A DNA stretch of 5,704 nt, taken from contig JAILOA010000180.1 of NCBI GenBank assembly GCA_024691065.1, forward strand, positions 1-5,704, in the 5' to 3' direction. The notes beneath the pieces are model-generated. The model was not told the origin of the DNA, ran no database searches, and was given only the letters and a program-made list of their open reading frames with translations. Of the stretch, positions 1 through 5,116 are shown one piece after another; the first letter of the stretch is position 1, and each line of letters starts with the position of its first letter. The stretch is from Lachnospiraceae bacterium (lineage in GTDB: Bacteria; Bacillota; Clostridia; Lachnospirales; Lachnospiraceae). The translations under genes and the position numbers were made by a program.

Positions 1-397
1 AATCTGCTTCGTCACCATCGGAATCCCCTGTTTTTGTTACAGATACATTTTTGTATTCGATAGTTTCTCCATCAGCTTCAATAACGTGTTCACCATCATT
101 TGAATTTGATAGTTTCTCATCTATGATTAAATTGGTATCTGTATTATCATCGCTTTCAGATTCGGATGTAGCAGTATCAGTAGGTGATGCGGTACTTTCT
201 TCATCGGAAGCTGAATTGTTTCCTGAGTTGATATTAGCCTGATTGTTTGAGTTTTTCGATTTTGAAGAGTTTTCAATAGCGTTTGTACATGCTGTAAGAG
301 CTAAGCCCAGACCTACAATTGCCGTTACTGTTATTACGGTGCAAATTATACAATATAAAGGTTTGTTTGATTTGATTTTACTGATTAGTGAATTCAT
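1..397 (-). CDS. Secreted lipoprotein, N-terminal part (3' end outside window)
   Basis: Reading the minus strand from the ATG at 397 gives an open frame of 132 codons that is still open at the window edge. Residues 1-12 are polar and basic (MNSLISKIKSNK), residues 14-34 are hydrophobic, and LTAC at 34-37 is a good lipobox, so Cys37 should be lipidated and the protein anchored to the outer face of the membrane. Residues 38 to about 90 are a low-complexity Ser/Asn/Asp/Glu/Thr linker typical of a surface stalk. From about residue 100 the chain looks folded (DGEHVIEADGETIEYKNVSV) and then runs KTGDSDGDEAD. From memory, this run resembles the start of repeat-rich, beta-helix-like or DUF4353-type surface proteins of Lachnospiraceae; that family assignment is inference. 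An SD at 405-411 fits this start. The gene diverges from the thi genes and has no evident link to thiamine. The plus-strand frames here are shadows. Confidence 0.85.
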   Translation of the reverse strand, partial: MNSLISKIKSNKPLYCIICTVITVTAIVGLGLALTACTNAIENSSKSKNSNNQANINSGNNSASDEESTASPTDTATSESESDDNTDTNLIIDEKLSNSNDGEHVIEADGETIEYKNVSVTKTGDSDGDEAD

Positions 398-404
398 AAT
401 AAAT

Positions 405-411
405 CTCTCCT
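405..411 (-). promoter_or_regulatory. Ribosome binding site of the lipoprotein gene
   Basis: On the minus strand AGGAGAG lies 7 bases upstream of the ATG at 397. It is a near-perfect Shine-Dalgarno match with ideal spacing. It decides both the start and the strand of this gene, because the overlapping plus-strand frames lack such a site. Confidence 0.8.
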
Positions 412-505
412 TCCGTAGTAATGTTAGTAAATTGTTTTGAGTAAATACAGATTAAGATGTATATAGTTTTTGTTGTCCGGTTACCTTTTTAACAATTCTT
501 CTGAT

Positions 506-537
506 TTTTCAATCCTAATAATTTTCAATCCTAATAA
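506..537. repeat. Two exact tandem copies of a 16-bp unit
   Basis: TTTTCAATCCTAATAA occurs at 506-521 and again at 522-537 with no mismatch. It lies about 110 bp upstream of the lipoprotein start and about 270 bp upstream of thiS. It could be a slippage duplication or a doubled regulator site; nothing in the sequence decides between these. Confidence 0.9.
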
Positions 538-671
538 AATATTTATATCTGTTTTAATTTGAATCTATCTGTTTTTACAATACCTATAATAAAATAAACA
601 AATGTCATAAATTTAGGAATTTTGTGTCGAAATTGGTACGAATTTGTGAGATGGATGTGAAAAATAGAAAT

Positions 672-767
672 ATTTTATAAGAGTATATAGGACAGGGGTG
701 AAAAACAATTTCCATAACCGGCTATAGTAAATTAAATGTTGTTAAATATTGACTCTTATGTTAAAAT
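672..767 (+). promoter_or_regulatory. Possible structured mRNA leader of thiS
   Basis: ATAAGAGT at 677-684 is perfectly complementary to ACTCTTAT at 752-759. After a GTT bulge at 760-762 the helix can continue with ATTTT (672-676) against AAAAT (763-767). Inside, TATAG (686-690) can pair with CTATA (722-726), and GGGG (695-698) with TTCC (710-713) through two G-C and two G-U pairs. The helix ends about 30 bases before the thiS SD, where a regulatory leader would be expected. No CTGAGA or ACCTGAT core of the TPP riboswitch is present. In such AT-rich sequence the pairing could be chance. Confidence 0.3.
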
Positions 768-809
768 TTTAGTTTGTGGAATTGATTTTCGTCGATAGGA
801 GGGAAATGT

Positions 810-1004
810 ATGGTTAAAATAAACGGACAGGAATTTGATTGTGCCGGCCAAAGTATTTCAAAAATGCTTGAAGAGCAGGGATACAACGCACCTAAGGTTG
901 CTGTTGAAGTGAATTTTTCAATAGTTCCGAAGGCGAATTTTGAAGAATATATATTAAAGGACGGCGATAGCGTAGAGGTCGTTCATTTTGTAGGCGGAGG
1001 CTGA
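810..1004 (+). CDS. thiS: ThiS, sulfur carrier protein for thiazole synthesis
   Basis: A 64-residue ubiquitin-like (beta-grasp) sulfur carrier. Its C-terminal glycine is adenylated by ThiF and converted to a thiocarboxylate, which donates sulfur to ThiG in the cytoplasm. The sequence shows the family's opening MVKINGQEFDCAG, the middle stretch KVAVEVNFSIVPK and the ending DGDSVEVVHFVGGG, with the diagnostic terminal Gly-Gly exposed. The length matches the usual 62-68 residues and the protein looks intact. The start at 810 is supported by AGGAGGG at 797-803, six bases upstream; an ATG at 806 is out of frame. It is the first gene of the thi cluster and is separated from thiF by a spacer with a 33-bp repeat. 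No TPP riboswitch is visible in front of it, so its control is unclear. Confidence 0.96.
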   Translation: MVKINGQEFDCAGQSISKMLEEQGYNAPKVAVEVNFSIVPKANFEEYILKDGDSVEVVHFVGGG

Positions 1005-1014
1005 TAATAAAAGC

Positions 1015-1109
1015 TTTAAAATGTTTGTCAAAGAGATTTGATTTCGGAGAGCGGTAAAAAAACTATTATGCTTTGTTTTAAAATGTTTGCCAAAGAGATT
1101 TGATTTCGG
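1015..1109 (+). repeat. Direct repeat pair, 33 bp, period 62
   Basis: The copies at 1015-1047 and 1077-1109 agree at 32 of 33 positions; the only difference is T1028 versus C1090. Each holds a small hairpin, TCAAA-GAGA-TTTGA in the first copy and weakened to four pairs in the second. Each also holds a six-codon frame, MFVKEI or MFAKEI, then TGA, without a convincing SD. The palindrome AAAGCTTT flanks the pair (around 1010-1017 and 1124-1131). It fills the 164-bp thiS-thiF spacer and probably arose by local duplication; any function is unknown. Confidence 0.9.
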
Positions 1110-1168
1110 GGCTGATTTATTAAAAAGCTTTAATTTTGGGTTATGATATAATTGGAGGCTTAAAAATC

Positions 1169-1810
1169 ATGGATAATGAAGAACTTAAAATCAAGATGAT
1201 AAAGTCTCTTGAAGAGAGAGTCGGACCTGATATTCAAAAGAAATTTTTGAATGCGCGGGTTGCAATCTGTGGTCTGGGTGGACTTGGATCCAATGTTGCA
1301 ATATCCCTTGCGAGGGCAGGAGTCGGTTATCTGCATATTATTGATTTTGATGAGGTTGATATATCAAATCTTAATCGCCAGCAGTATTTTCCCGAGCAGC
1401 TCGGTATGAAAAAGACAGAAGCCTTGTCCGATACATTAAGAAGGATTGCTCCATATACCACGGTAAAAGCTGAATGTGTAAAAATTAATGATGAAAATGC
1501 AGCGATATTACTTAAAGATGTGGATATAATTTGCGAGGCATTTGATGATGCTGTAAATAAGGCAATGCTTGTAGAACAGGTACTTGTGCATTTTCCTGAA
1601 AAATATATCGTTTCCGGGTCCGGGATGGCTGGATTTGGGAGTGCAAATCTGATTAAAACTACGAGAAGACTTGGAAAATTATATGTTTGCGGTGACAATG
1701 AAAGTGACGTAAATGATGATATAGGGCTTATTTCTTCGAGAGTTATGGCTTGTGCTGCGCATGAAGCAAATATGATTTTGAGACTTATTCTCGGTGAGAC
1801 AGAGTGTTAG
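1169..1810 (+). CDS. thiF: ThiF, ThiS adenylyltransferase (short clostridial form)
   Basis: An E1-like enzyme of 213 residues that activates the ThiS C-terminus with ATP to give ThiS-AMP. The visible features are the nucleotide-binding loop GLGGLG at 35-40, then SNVAISLARAGVG, the acidic DFDEVD at 59-64, the NLNRQQYF motif at 67-74 with the catalytic-type Arg70, the GMKK lysines at 81-82, and EAFDDA at 123-128 with acidic residues for Mg2+. It lacks the two CxxC pairs that hold zinc in longer ThiF/MoeB proteins; Cys174 in LYVCGD is one possible sulfur-handling residue. The length fits the short ThiF family known from Clostridia. The start is placed at ATG 1169 with GGAGG at 1154-1158; the longer TTG frame from 1136 has no SD and adds residues unlike the family. 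It lies between thiS and thiG. Confidence 0.93.
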   Translation: MDNEELKIKMIKSLEERVGPDIQKKFLNARVAICGLGGLGSNVAISLARAGVGYLHIIDFDEVDISNLNRQQYFPEQLGMKKTEALSDTLRRIAPYTTVKAECVKINDENAAILLKDVDIICEAFDDAVNKAMLVEQVLVHFPEKYIVSGSGMAGFGSANLIKTTRRLGKLYVCGDNESDVNDDIGLISSRVMACAAHEANMILRLILGETEC

Positions 1811-1838
1811 TATTTTTATAAAATATGACAATATTAAA

Positions 1839-1853
1839 TCGGATTAATTCCGA
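1839..1853 (+). other. Small hairpin in the thiF-thiG spacer
   Basis: TCGGA (1839-1843) and TCCGA (1849-1853) form a five-pair stem around a five-base loop, flanked on both sides by AATATT-like sequence. There is no T-run behind it, so it is not a rho-independent terminator. It might stabilise or space the message, or be chance. Confidence 0.3.
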
Positions 1854-1888
1854 ATATTAATAAATTTAAAATTATGAGGTGAGAAATT

Positions 1889-2692
1889 ATGGGTAACATG
1901 ACAAAAAGTCCTGAGGAGAAGCTTGAATCTGATAAGCTTGTAATCGGTGGACAGGAATTTACATCAAGATTTATTTTAGGTTCAGGTAAGTATTCACTTA
2001 AGCTTATTGAGGCAGCGGTTAAGTATGCAGGTGCTCAGATTATAACTCTGGCAGTGAGACGTACGAATTCCAAGGAAAATGAGAATATTTTGGATTACAT
2101 TCCAAAGGATGTAACTCTGCTTCCGAATACATCAGGTGCGAGAAATGCAGACGAGGCAGTGCGTATAGCAAGACTTGCGCGTGAGCTTGGTTGTGGTAAT
2201 TTTGTAAAGGTTGAGATTATGAGGGATTCAAAATATCTTCTTCCTGACAATGAGCAGACCGTAAAGGCAACAGAAATCCTTGCAAAGGAAGGGTTTGTGG
2301 TTATGCCTTATATGTATCCGGATTTAAATATTGCCCGTGATTTGGTAAATGCAGGCGCTGCCTGTGTTATGCCTCTTGCATCTCCGATCGGTTCAAATAA
2401 AGGACTTGCAACAAAGGACTTCATTCAGATTTTAATAGATGAAATAGATTTACCTATCATTGTGGATGCCGGAATCGGTAGTCCTTCACAGGCTTGTGAG
2501 GCAATGGAAATGGGTGCTGCCGCAGTTATGGCAAATACAGCGCTTGCAACAGCGGGAGATTTACCTGTGATGGCAGATGCATTTAGAAGAGCTATAATTG
2601 CCGGACGTGAGGCATATATGGCTGGTCTTGGAAGAGTGCTTACACGTGGTGCTTCACCATCCGATACATTGACGGGATTTCTTAGGGATTAA
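1889..2692 (+). CDS. thiG: ThiG, thiazole synthase
   Basis: A TIM-barrel synthase of 267 residues that joins 1-deoxyxylulose 5-phosphate, dehydroglycine and ThiS-thiocarboxylate into the thiazole phosphate of thiamine. Visible motifs are RFILGSGKY at 27-35, LLPNTSGARNADEAV at 77-91 (usual form NTAGC.TAEEAV), VKVEI at 106-110 where Lys107 is the expected Schiff-base lysine, MPLASPIGS at 161-169, and VDAGIGSPSQA at 192-202, part of the phosphate-binding end of the barrel. The usual length is about 255-265. The extra roughly 13 residues at the N-terminus, MGNMTKSPEEKLE, are kept because GAGGTGAG at 1876-1883 fits the ATG at 1889; an in-frame ATG at 1898 is possible but less well spaced. It lies 78 bases after thiF and is followed by a 34-bp minisatellite. 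No defect is seen. Confidence 0.96.
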   Translation: MGNMTKSPEEKLESDKLVIGGQEFTSRFILGSGKYSLKLIEAAVKYAGAQIITLAVRRTNSKENENILDYIPKDVTLLPNTSGARNADEAVRIARLARELGCGNFVKVEIMRDSKYLLPDNEQTVKATEILAKEGFVVMPYMYPDLNIARDLVNAGAACVMPLASPIGSNKGLATKDFIQILIDEIDLPIIVDAGIGSPSQACEAMEMGAAAVMANTALATAGDLPVMADAFRRAIIAGREAYMAGLGRVLTRGASPSDTLTGFLRD

Positions 2693-2701
2693 TGACTAAA
2701 T

Positions 2702-2878
2702 ATTTTAATAAGGACTGATTATAGTCAGAGAATACATTTTAATAAGGATTGATTATGGTCAGAGGATACATTTAAATAAGGACTGATTATAGTCAGAGAA
2801 TACATTTAAATAAGGATTGATTATGGTCAGAGGATACATTTAAATAAGGATTGATTATGGTCAGAGGATATATTTTAA
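2702..2878 (+). repeat. Minisatellite: five 34-bp tandem units plus a partial sixth
   Basis: Units begin at 2702, 2736, 2770, 2804 and 2838, each exactly 34 bp, and a remnant ATTTTAA starts at 2872. Two types occur in the order A-B-A-B-B. They differ together at unit positions 14 (C/T), 22 (A/G) and 30 (A/G); separately, position 5 is T in units 1-2 and A in units 3-5. The core GGACTGATTATAGTCAG of type A is a dyad that can form GACT/AGTC or CTGA/TCAG stems. The period is not a multiple of three and stop codons occur, so it is not coding. It fills most of the 264-bp thiG-thiH spacer. The remainder (2879-2956) is AT-rich and ends in the thiH SD. Confidence 0.95.
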
Positions 2879-2956
2879 TCAGTTCAGTATTTAAATTAAA
2901 GTAGGATAATTTAAAAAGCAGGATTTAATCGAGCTTAAAAAGGAGATGTTTTTATA

Positions 2957-4216
2957 ATGGAAAACGATAAACGGTATTTTATAGATTCAGACAAGCTTTC
3001 CGAGGCACAGCTTAGAAAGAAGCATGCATTGGAGGATGATCCTTCGTCCAGAACCAATCATATGGAATATATGGAGGGGATGGAGAAAATCGAGTCTGAC
3101 ATAATGAGTAAGGTCCTTAATGAGATGGATAATTATGATTATAATTCATATACAGTTGTTGATGTTAATCGTGCATTAAACAGTGACCATTGCACAGTTG
3201 AGGATTTTAAGGCACTTTTGTCGCCGGCGGCGGCTCCGTTTTTGGAGAGGATGGCGAAGAAGGCAAGACTTGAAACACAGAAGCATTTCGGAAATACTGT
3301 ATATCTTTTTACTCCTTTATATATTGCGAATTACTGCGAGAATTACTGTGTTTATTGCGGTTTCAACTGCTACAATGACATTCGCAGAATGAAGCTTAAT
3401 ATGGAGCAAATCGAGCATGAGATGGAAGTCATCGCAAAGAGCGGAATGGAGGAAATTTTGCTTCTTACCGGTGAAAGCCATAAGATGAGCGATATTAAAT
3501 ATATAGGAGAGGCATGCAAGATTGCCAGAAAATATTTCAGGATGGTGGGTATAGAAATATATCCTACAAATACCGATAATTACAGATATTTACATGAATG
3601 TGGCGTCGATTATGTGACGGTTTTCCAGGAAACTTATGATAATAAACGTTATGAGGAATTGCATCTTTTAGGACATAAAAGAGTATTTCCATACAGATTT
3701 GAGGCTCAGGAAAGAGCATTAATGGCAGGAATGAGAGGTGTTGCCGGTTCTGCGCTTCTCGGTCTTTCGGACTTCAGAAAGGATGCGCTTGCAAGTGCAC
3801 TTCATATGTATTATTTGCAAAGAAAGTATCCTCAGGCTGAGATTTCACTTTCATGCCCGCGTCTTCGCCCGATTATTAATAATGAGGCAATTAATCCGCT
3901 TGATGTACATGAGAAGGAACTCTGTCAGGTGCTCTGTGCATATCGAATTTTCATGCCTTTCTGTGGTATTACGGTTTCTTCAAGAGAGAGCCGTGAATTC
4001 AGGGACGGTATCGTAAAGATTGCCGCAACCAAGATATCTGCTGGCGTTTCAACCGGTATCGGAGATCATGAAAGTAAATATACCGGTAAGGAAGCAGAGA
4101 ACGAAGAGGGCGATGAGCAATTTGAAATCAATGATACAAGAAGCTTTGACACAATGTATAAGGATATGTCAAATGAAGGCCTGCAGCCGGTTTTGAATGA
4201 TTATTTGTATGTGTAA
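2957..4216 (+). CDS. thiH: ThiH, 2-iminoacetate synthase (tyrosine lyase)
   Basis: A radical-SAM [4Fe-4S] enzyme of 419 residues that splits tyrosine into p-cresol and dehydroglycine (2-iminoacetate), the glycine-derived part of the thiazole. The cluster motif CxxxCxxC is at Cys127, Cys131 and Cys134 (YCENYCVYCGF). It is preceded by the family stretch SPAAAPFLERMA and FGNTVYLFTPLYIANYC, and followed by LLLTGES, VFQETY, ALLGLSDFR and SCPRLRPI. The tail GDEQFEINDTRS...GLQPVLNDY matches ThiH, and the second-cluster cysteines of the related HydG are absent. It is about 40 residues longer than E. coli ThiH, mostly in an acidic N-terminal stretch. SD AGGAG at 2941-2945 lies 11 bases before the start. 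Such enzymes are oxygen-sensitive, which fits an anaerobe. The last 44 bases of the gene are copied downstream at 4274-4317. Confidence 0.96.
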   Translation: MENDKRYFIDSDKLSEAQLRKKHALEDDPSSRTNHMEYMEGMEKIESDIMSKVLNEMDNYDYNSYTVVDVNRALNSDHCTVEDFKALLSPAAAPFLERMAKKARLETQKHFGNTVYLFTPLYIANYCENYCVYCGFNCYNDIRRMKLNMEQIEHEMEVIAKSGMEEILLLTGESHKMSDIKYIGEACKIARKYFRMVGIEIYPTNTDNYRYLHECGVDYVTVFQETYDNKRYEELHLLGHKRVFPYRFEAQERALMAGMRGVAGSALLGLSDFRKDALASALHMYYLQRKYPQAEISLSCPRLRPIINNEAINPLDVHEKELCQVLCAYRIFMPFCGITVSSRESREFRDGIVKIAATKISAGVSTGIGDHESKYTGKEAENEEGDEQFEINDTRSFDTMYKDMSNEGLQPVLNDYLYV

Positions 4217-4317
4217 AGTTTTCGTATTAAGGTTTGCATTTTGAGTTACTGATATATATGTGTAAGACTTTGTATGAAGGCCTGCAGCCGGTTTTGAATG
4301 ATTATTTGTATGTGTAA
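4173..4317 (+). repeat. Duplicated 3' end of thiH
   Basis: The last 44 bases of thiH (4173-4216), coding for the end of the protein (EGLQPVLNDYLYV and stop), recur without mismatch at 4274-4317, offset by 101. A shorter decayed copy of the end motif (ATATGTGTAAGACTTTGTATGAAGG split around 4256-4280) lies between, so TGTGTAA occurs at 4210, 4259 and 4311, about 50 apart. This suggests an original tandem duplication of roughly 50 bp that partly decayed. The second copy has no upstream coding context and is a remnant. Confidence 0.92.
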
Positions 4318-4340
4318 GGTTTTAAATAAAGGCCGGTAGG

Positions 4341-4362
4341 ATTCCTGAAAAGAAACAGGAAT
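4341..4362 (+). other. Perfect 7-bp hairpin before the tenI-like gene
   Basis: ATTCCTG (4341-4347) and CAGGAAT (4356-4362) form a stem with an eight-base purine loop, AAAAGAAA. No T-run follows, so termination is unlikely. A role in RNA processing or stability between thiH and tenI is possible but not shown. Confidence 0.4.
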
Positions 4363-4374
4363 AGATGGAAATTA

Positions 4375-4432
4375 TTGTTACCAAAATATTGTAAATAAAA
4401 AAGGTAGAACCATATGTTACCCAAAATATGTA
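4375..4432 (+). repeat. Imperfect duplicate of the tenI start region
   Basis: TTGTTACCAAAATATTGTA (from 4375) resembles ATGTTACCCAAAATATGTA (from 4414) 39 bases, or 13 codons, later. Read in the tenI frame the upstream copy gives (L)LPKYCK and then a stop, against MLPKICI in the gene. It looks like a decayed duplicate of the gene start. The real start is the downstream copy, which has the SD and an open frame. Confidence 0.5.
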
Positions 4433-4977
4433 TCACAAACAGAAAACTATGTGAAGAAGATTTTCTTGATAGATTAAAAAAGGTTTGTAAGAAAAATCCA
4501 TACAGGATTGTTTTAAGAGAAAAGGATCTGGATGAGGCTTCTTACCTTGAATTGGCAAGGAATGTTAAAGACCTTTGTGAAGAAGAAAATGTAACGTTAA
4601 TCCTTCACTCGTTTCCGAATGTAGCAAAGAAACTTGGAGTGAGGCGAATACATTTACCACTTGGTCTTTTACAAAATATGGCCGAAGAAGAATTGGATTA
4701 TTTCGAAGAAATCGGAACCTCGGTTCATTCTTTGGAGGATGTAAGACTTGCTAAGGATCTCGGGGCAACCTACCTGATTGCCGGACATATCTTTGAAACG
4801 GATTGTAAAAAGGGACTTCCGGGACGTGGCCTTGATTTTTTGAAACAGGTTTGTGAATGTACATCTCTTCCCGTTTTTGCAATCGGCGGAATAACCGATG
4901 ATAATATACATTTGATAGAAGAATGCAATGCGACGGGCGTTGCAATTATGAGCGGTTTTATGGTTGGAGAGATATAG
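4414..4977 (+). CDS. tenI: TenI-like thiazole tautomerase (thiamine phosphate synthase family)
   Basis: A 187-residue TIM-barrel protein of the ThiE/TenI superfamily. TenI converts the ThiG product into the aromatic thiazole carboxylate tautomer, whereas ThiE joins thiazole and pyrimidine. TenI is preferred because SVHSLEDV at 103-110 and GHIFETDCKKGLPGRG at 124-139 closely match Bacillus TenI as I recall it, including His125 at the place of the catalytic histidine, where ThiE usually has GPIFPT. RIHLP at 78-82 also replaces the ThiE-type VHLGQ.D. The shared phosphate-binding part, AIGGITDDNI at 156-165 and VAIMSGF at 176-182, is intact. It is slightly short, ending soon after the last strand; Bacillus TenI is about 205. 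A weak SD, AAGGT at 4401-4405, precedes ATG 4414. Its place right after thiSFGH fits a role on the ThiG product. Automatic pipelines may label it thiE, and a dual role cannot be excluded. Confidence 0.8.
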   Translation: MLPKICITNRKLCEEDFLDRLKKVCKKNPYRIVLREKDLDEASYLELARNVKDLCEEENVTLILHSFPNVAKKLGVRRIHLPLGLLQNMAEEELDYFEEIGTSVHSLEDVRLAKDLGATYLIAGHIFETDCKKGLPGRGLDFLKQVCECTSLPVFAIGGITDDNIHLIEECNATGVAIMSGFMVGEI

Positions 4978-5031
4978 ATTTAAAGATTATAGAAGATTTT
5001 AAATATAGTTATTAACGTAAAATAATAATGC

Positions 5032-5087
5032 AGCCGAAAAGACAATTAATGAAAATGTTTTTATTGGATTTAATCGTTTTATCGGCT
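5032..5087 (+). promoter_or_regulatory. Interrupted hairpin upstream of ribD
   Basis: AGCCGA (5032-5037) pairs with TCGGCT (5082-5087). After a one-base bulge AAAG (5038-5041) pairs with TTTT (5077-5080), and further in ATTAA (5045-5049) pairs with TTAAT (5070-5074). It lies about 15 bases before the ribD SD and is not followed by a clear T-run. It does not look like the FMN riboswitch, whose conserved multi-stem core is absent. It may be a weak terminator of the thi transcript, an operator, or chance. Confidence 0.35.
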
Positions 5088-5092
5088 ATATT
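5064..5092 (+). promoter_or_regulatory. Weak promoter candidate for ribD
   Basis: TTGGAT (5064-5069) and TATATT (5087-5092) are separated by 17 bases. The -10 matches the sigma-70/A consensus at five of six positions, the -35 at only three. Transcription would begin near 5099, giving a very short leader ahead of the SD. If real, ribD is not wholly dependent on the thi transcript. Confidence 0.3.
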
Positions 5093-5116
5093 TATAGTTA
5101 AAAGGGGAGATTTTAT

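Larger units (their letters stand above)
398..809. other. Divergent intergenic region, gene-free
   Basis: About 410 very AT-rich bases between the lipoprotein gene and thiS. I see no coding frame, tRNA or standard riboswitch. A perfect TATAAT lies at 585-590 on the plus strand. The closest -35-like hexamer, TTGAAT at 559-564, is 20 bases away, so this is only a weak promoter candidate. A TTGACT at 749-754 has no good -10 behind it. Imperfect direct copies of GAATTT(T)GTG lie at 617-626 and 640-648, with a small AAATT/AATTT dyad at 630-645 that could be an operator but is unproven. A 16-bp tandem repeat and a possible leader helix are listed separately. Confidence 0.6.

Noticed and set aside
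51..440. Two plus-strand frames (51-242 and 243-440) that could be small genes
   Set aside because: They have no good SD and are overlapped by a minus-strand frame with a strong SD, signal sequence and lipobox; their Ser- and Phe-rich products are antisense of the acidic Ser/Asn stalk and the hydrophobic leader.
640..809. TPP riboswitch upstream of thiS
   Set aside because: Neither conserved core motif is found; GACAGGGGTG near 691-700 is only a superficial likeness.
1119..1137. Rho-independent terminator between thiS and thiF (ATTAAA-AAGC-TTTAAT followed by TTT)
   Set aside because: The stem is entirely A-T and too weak, and termination here would separate thiS from thiF.
1136..1168. TTG start at 1136 for thiF, adding 11 residues
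   Set aside because: No SD precedes it, and the SD GGAGG at 1154-1158 would lie inside the gene, where it fits ATG 1169 instead.
1327..1698. Minus-strand frame of 123 codons inside thiF
   Set aside because: It lies entirely within a well-recognised gene and its product resembles no family I know.
2702..2878. CRISPR array
   Set aside because: The units are contiguous 34-bp copies with no unique spacers between them, so this is a minisatellite.
2957..4216. HydG, the related tyrosine lyase of hydrogenase maturation
   Set aside because: The C-terminal cysteines for the second iron-sulfur cluster are missing, the tail matches ThiH, and the neighbours are thiS, thiF and thiG.
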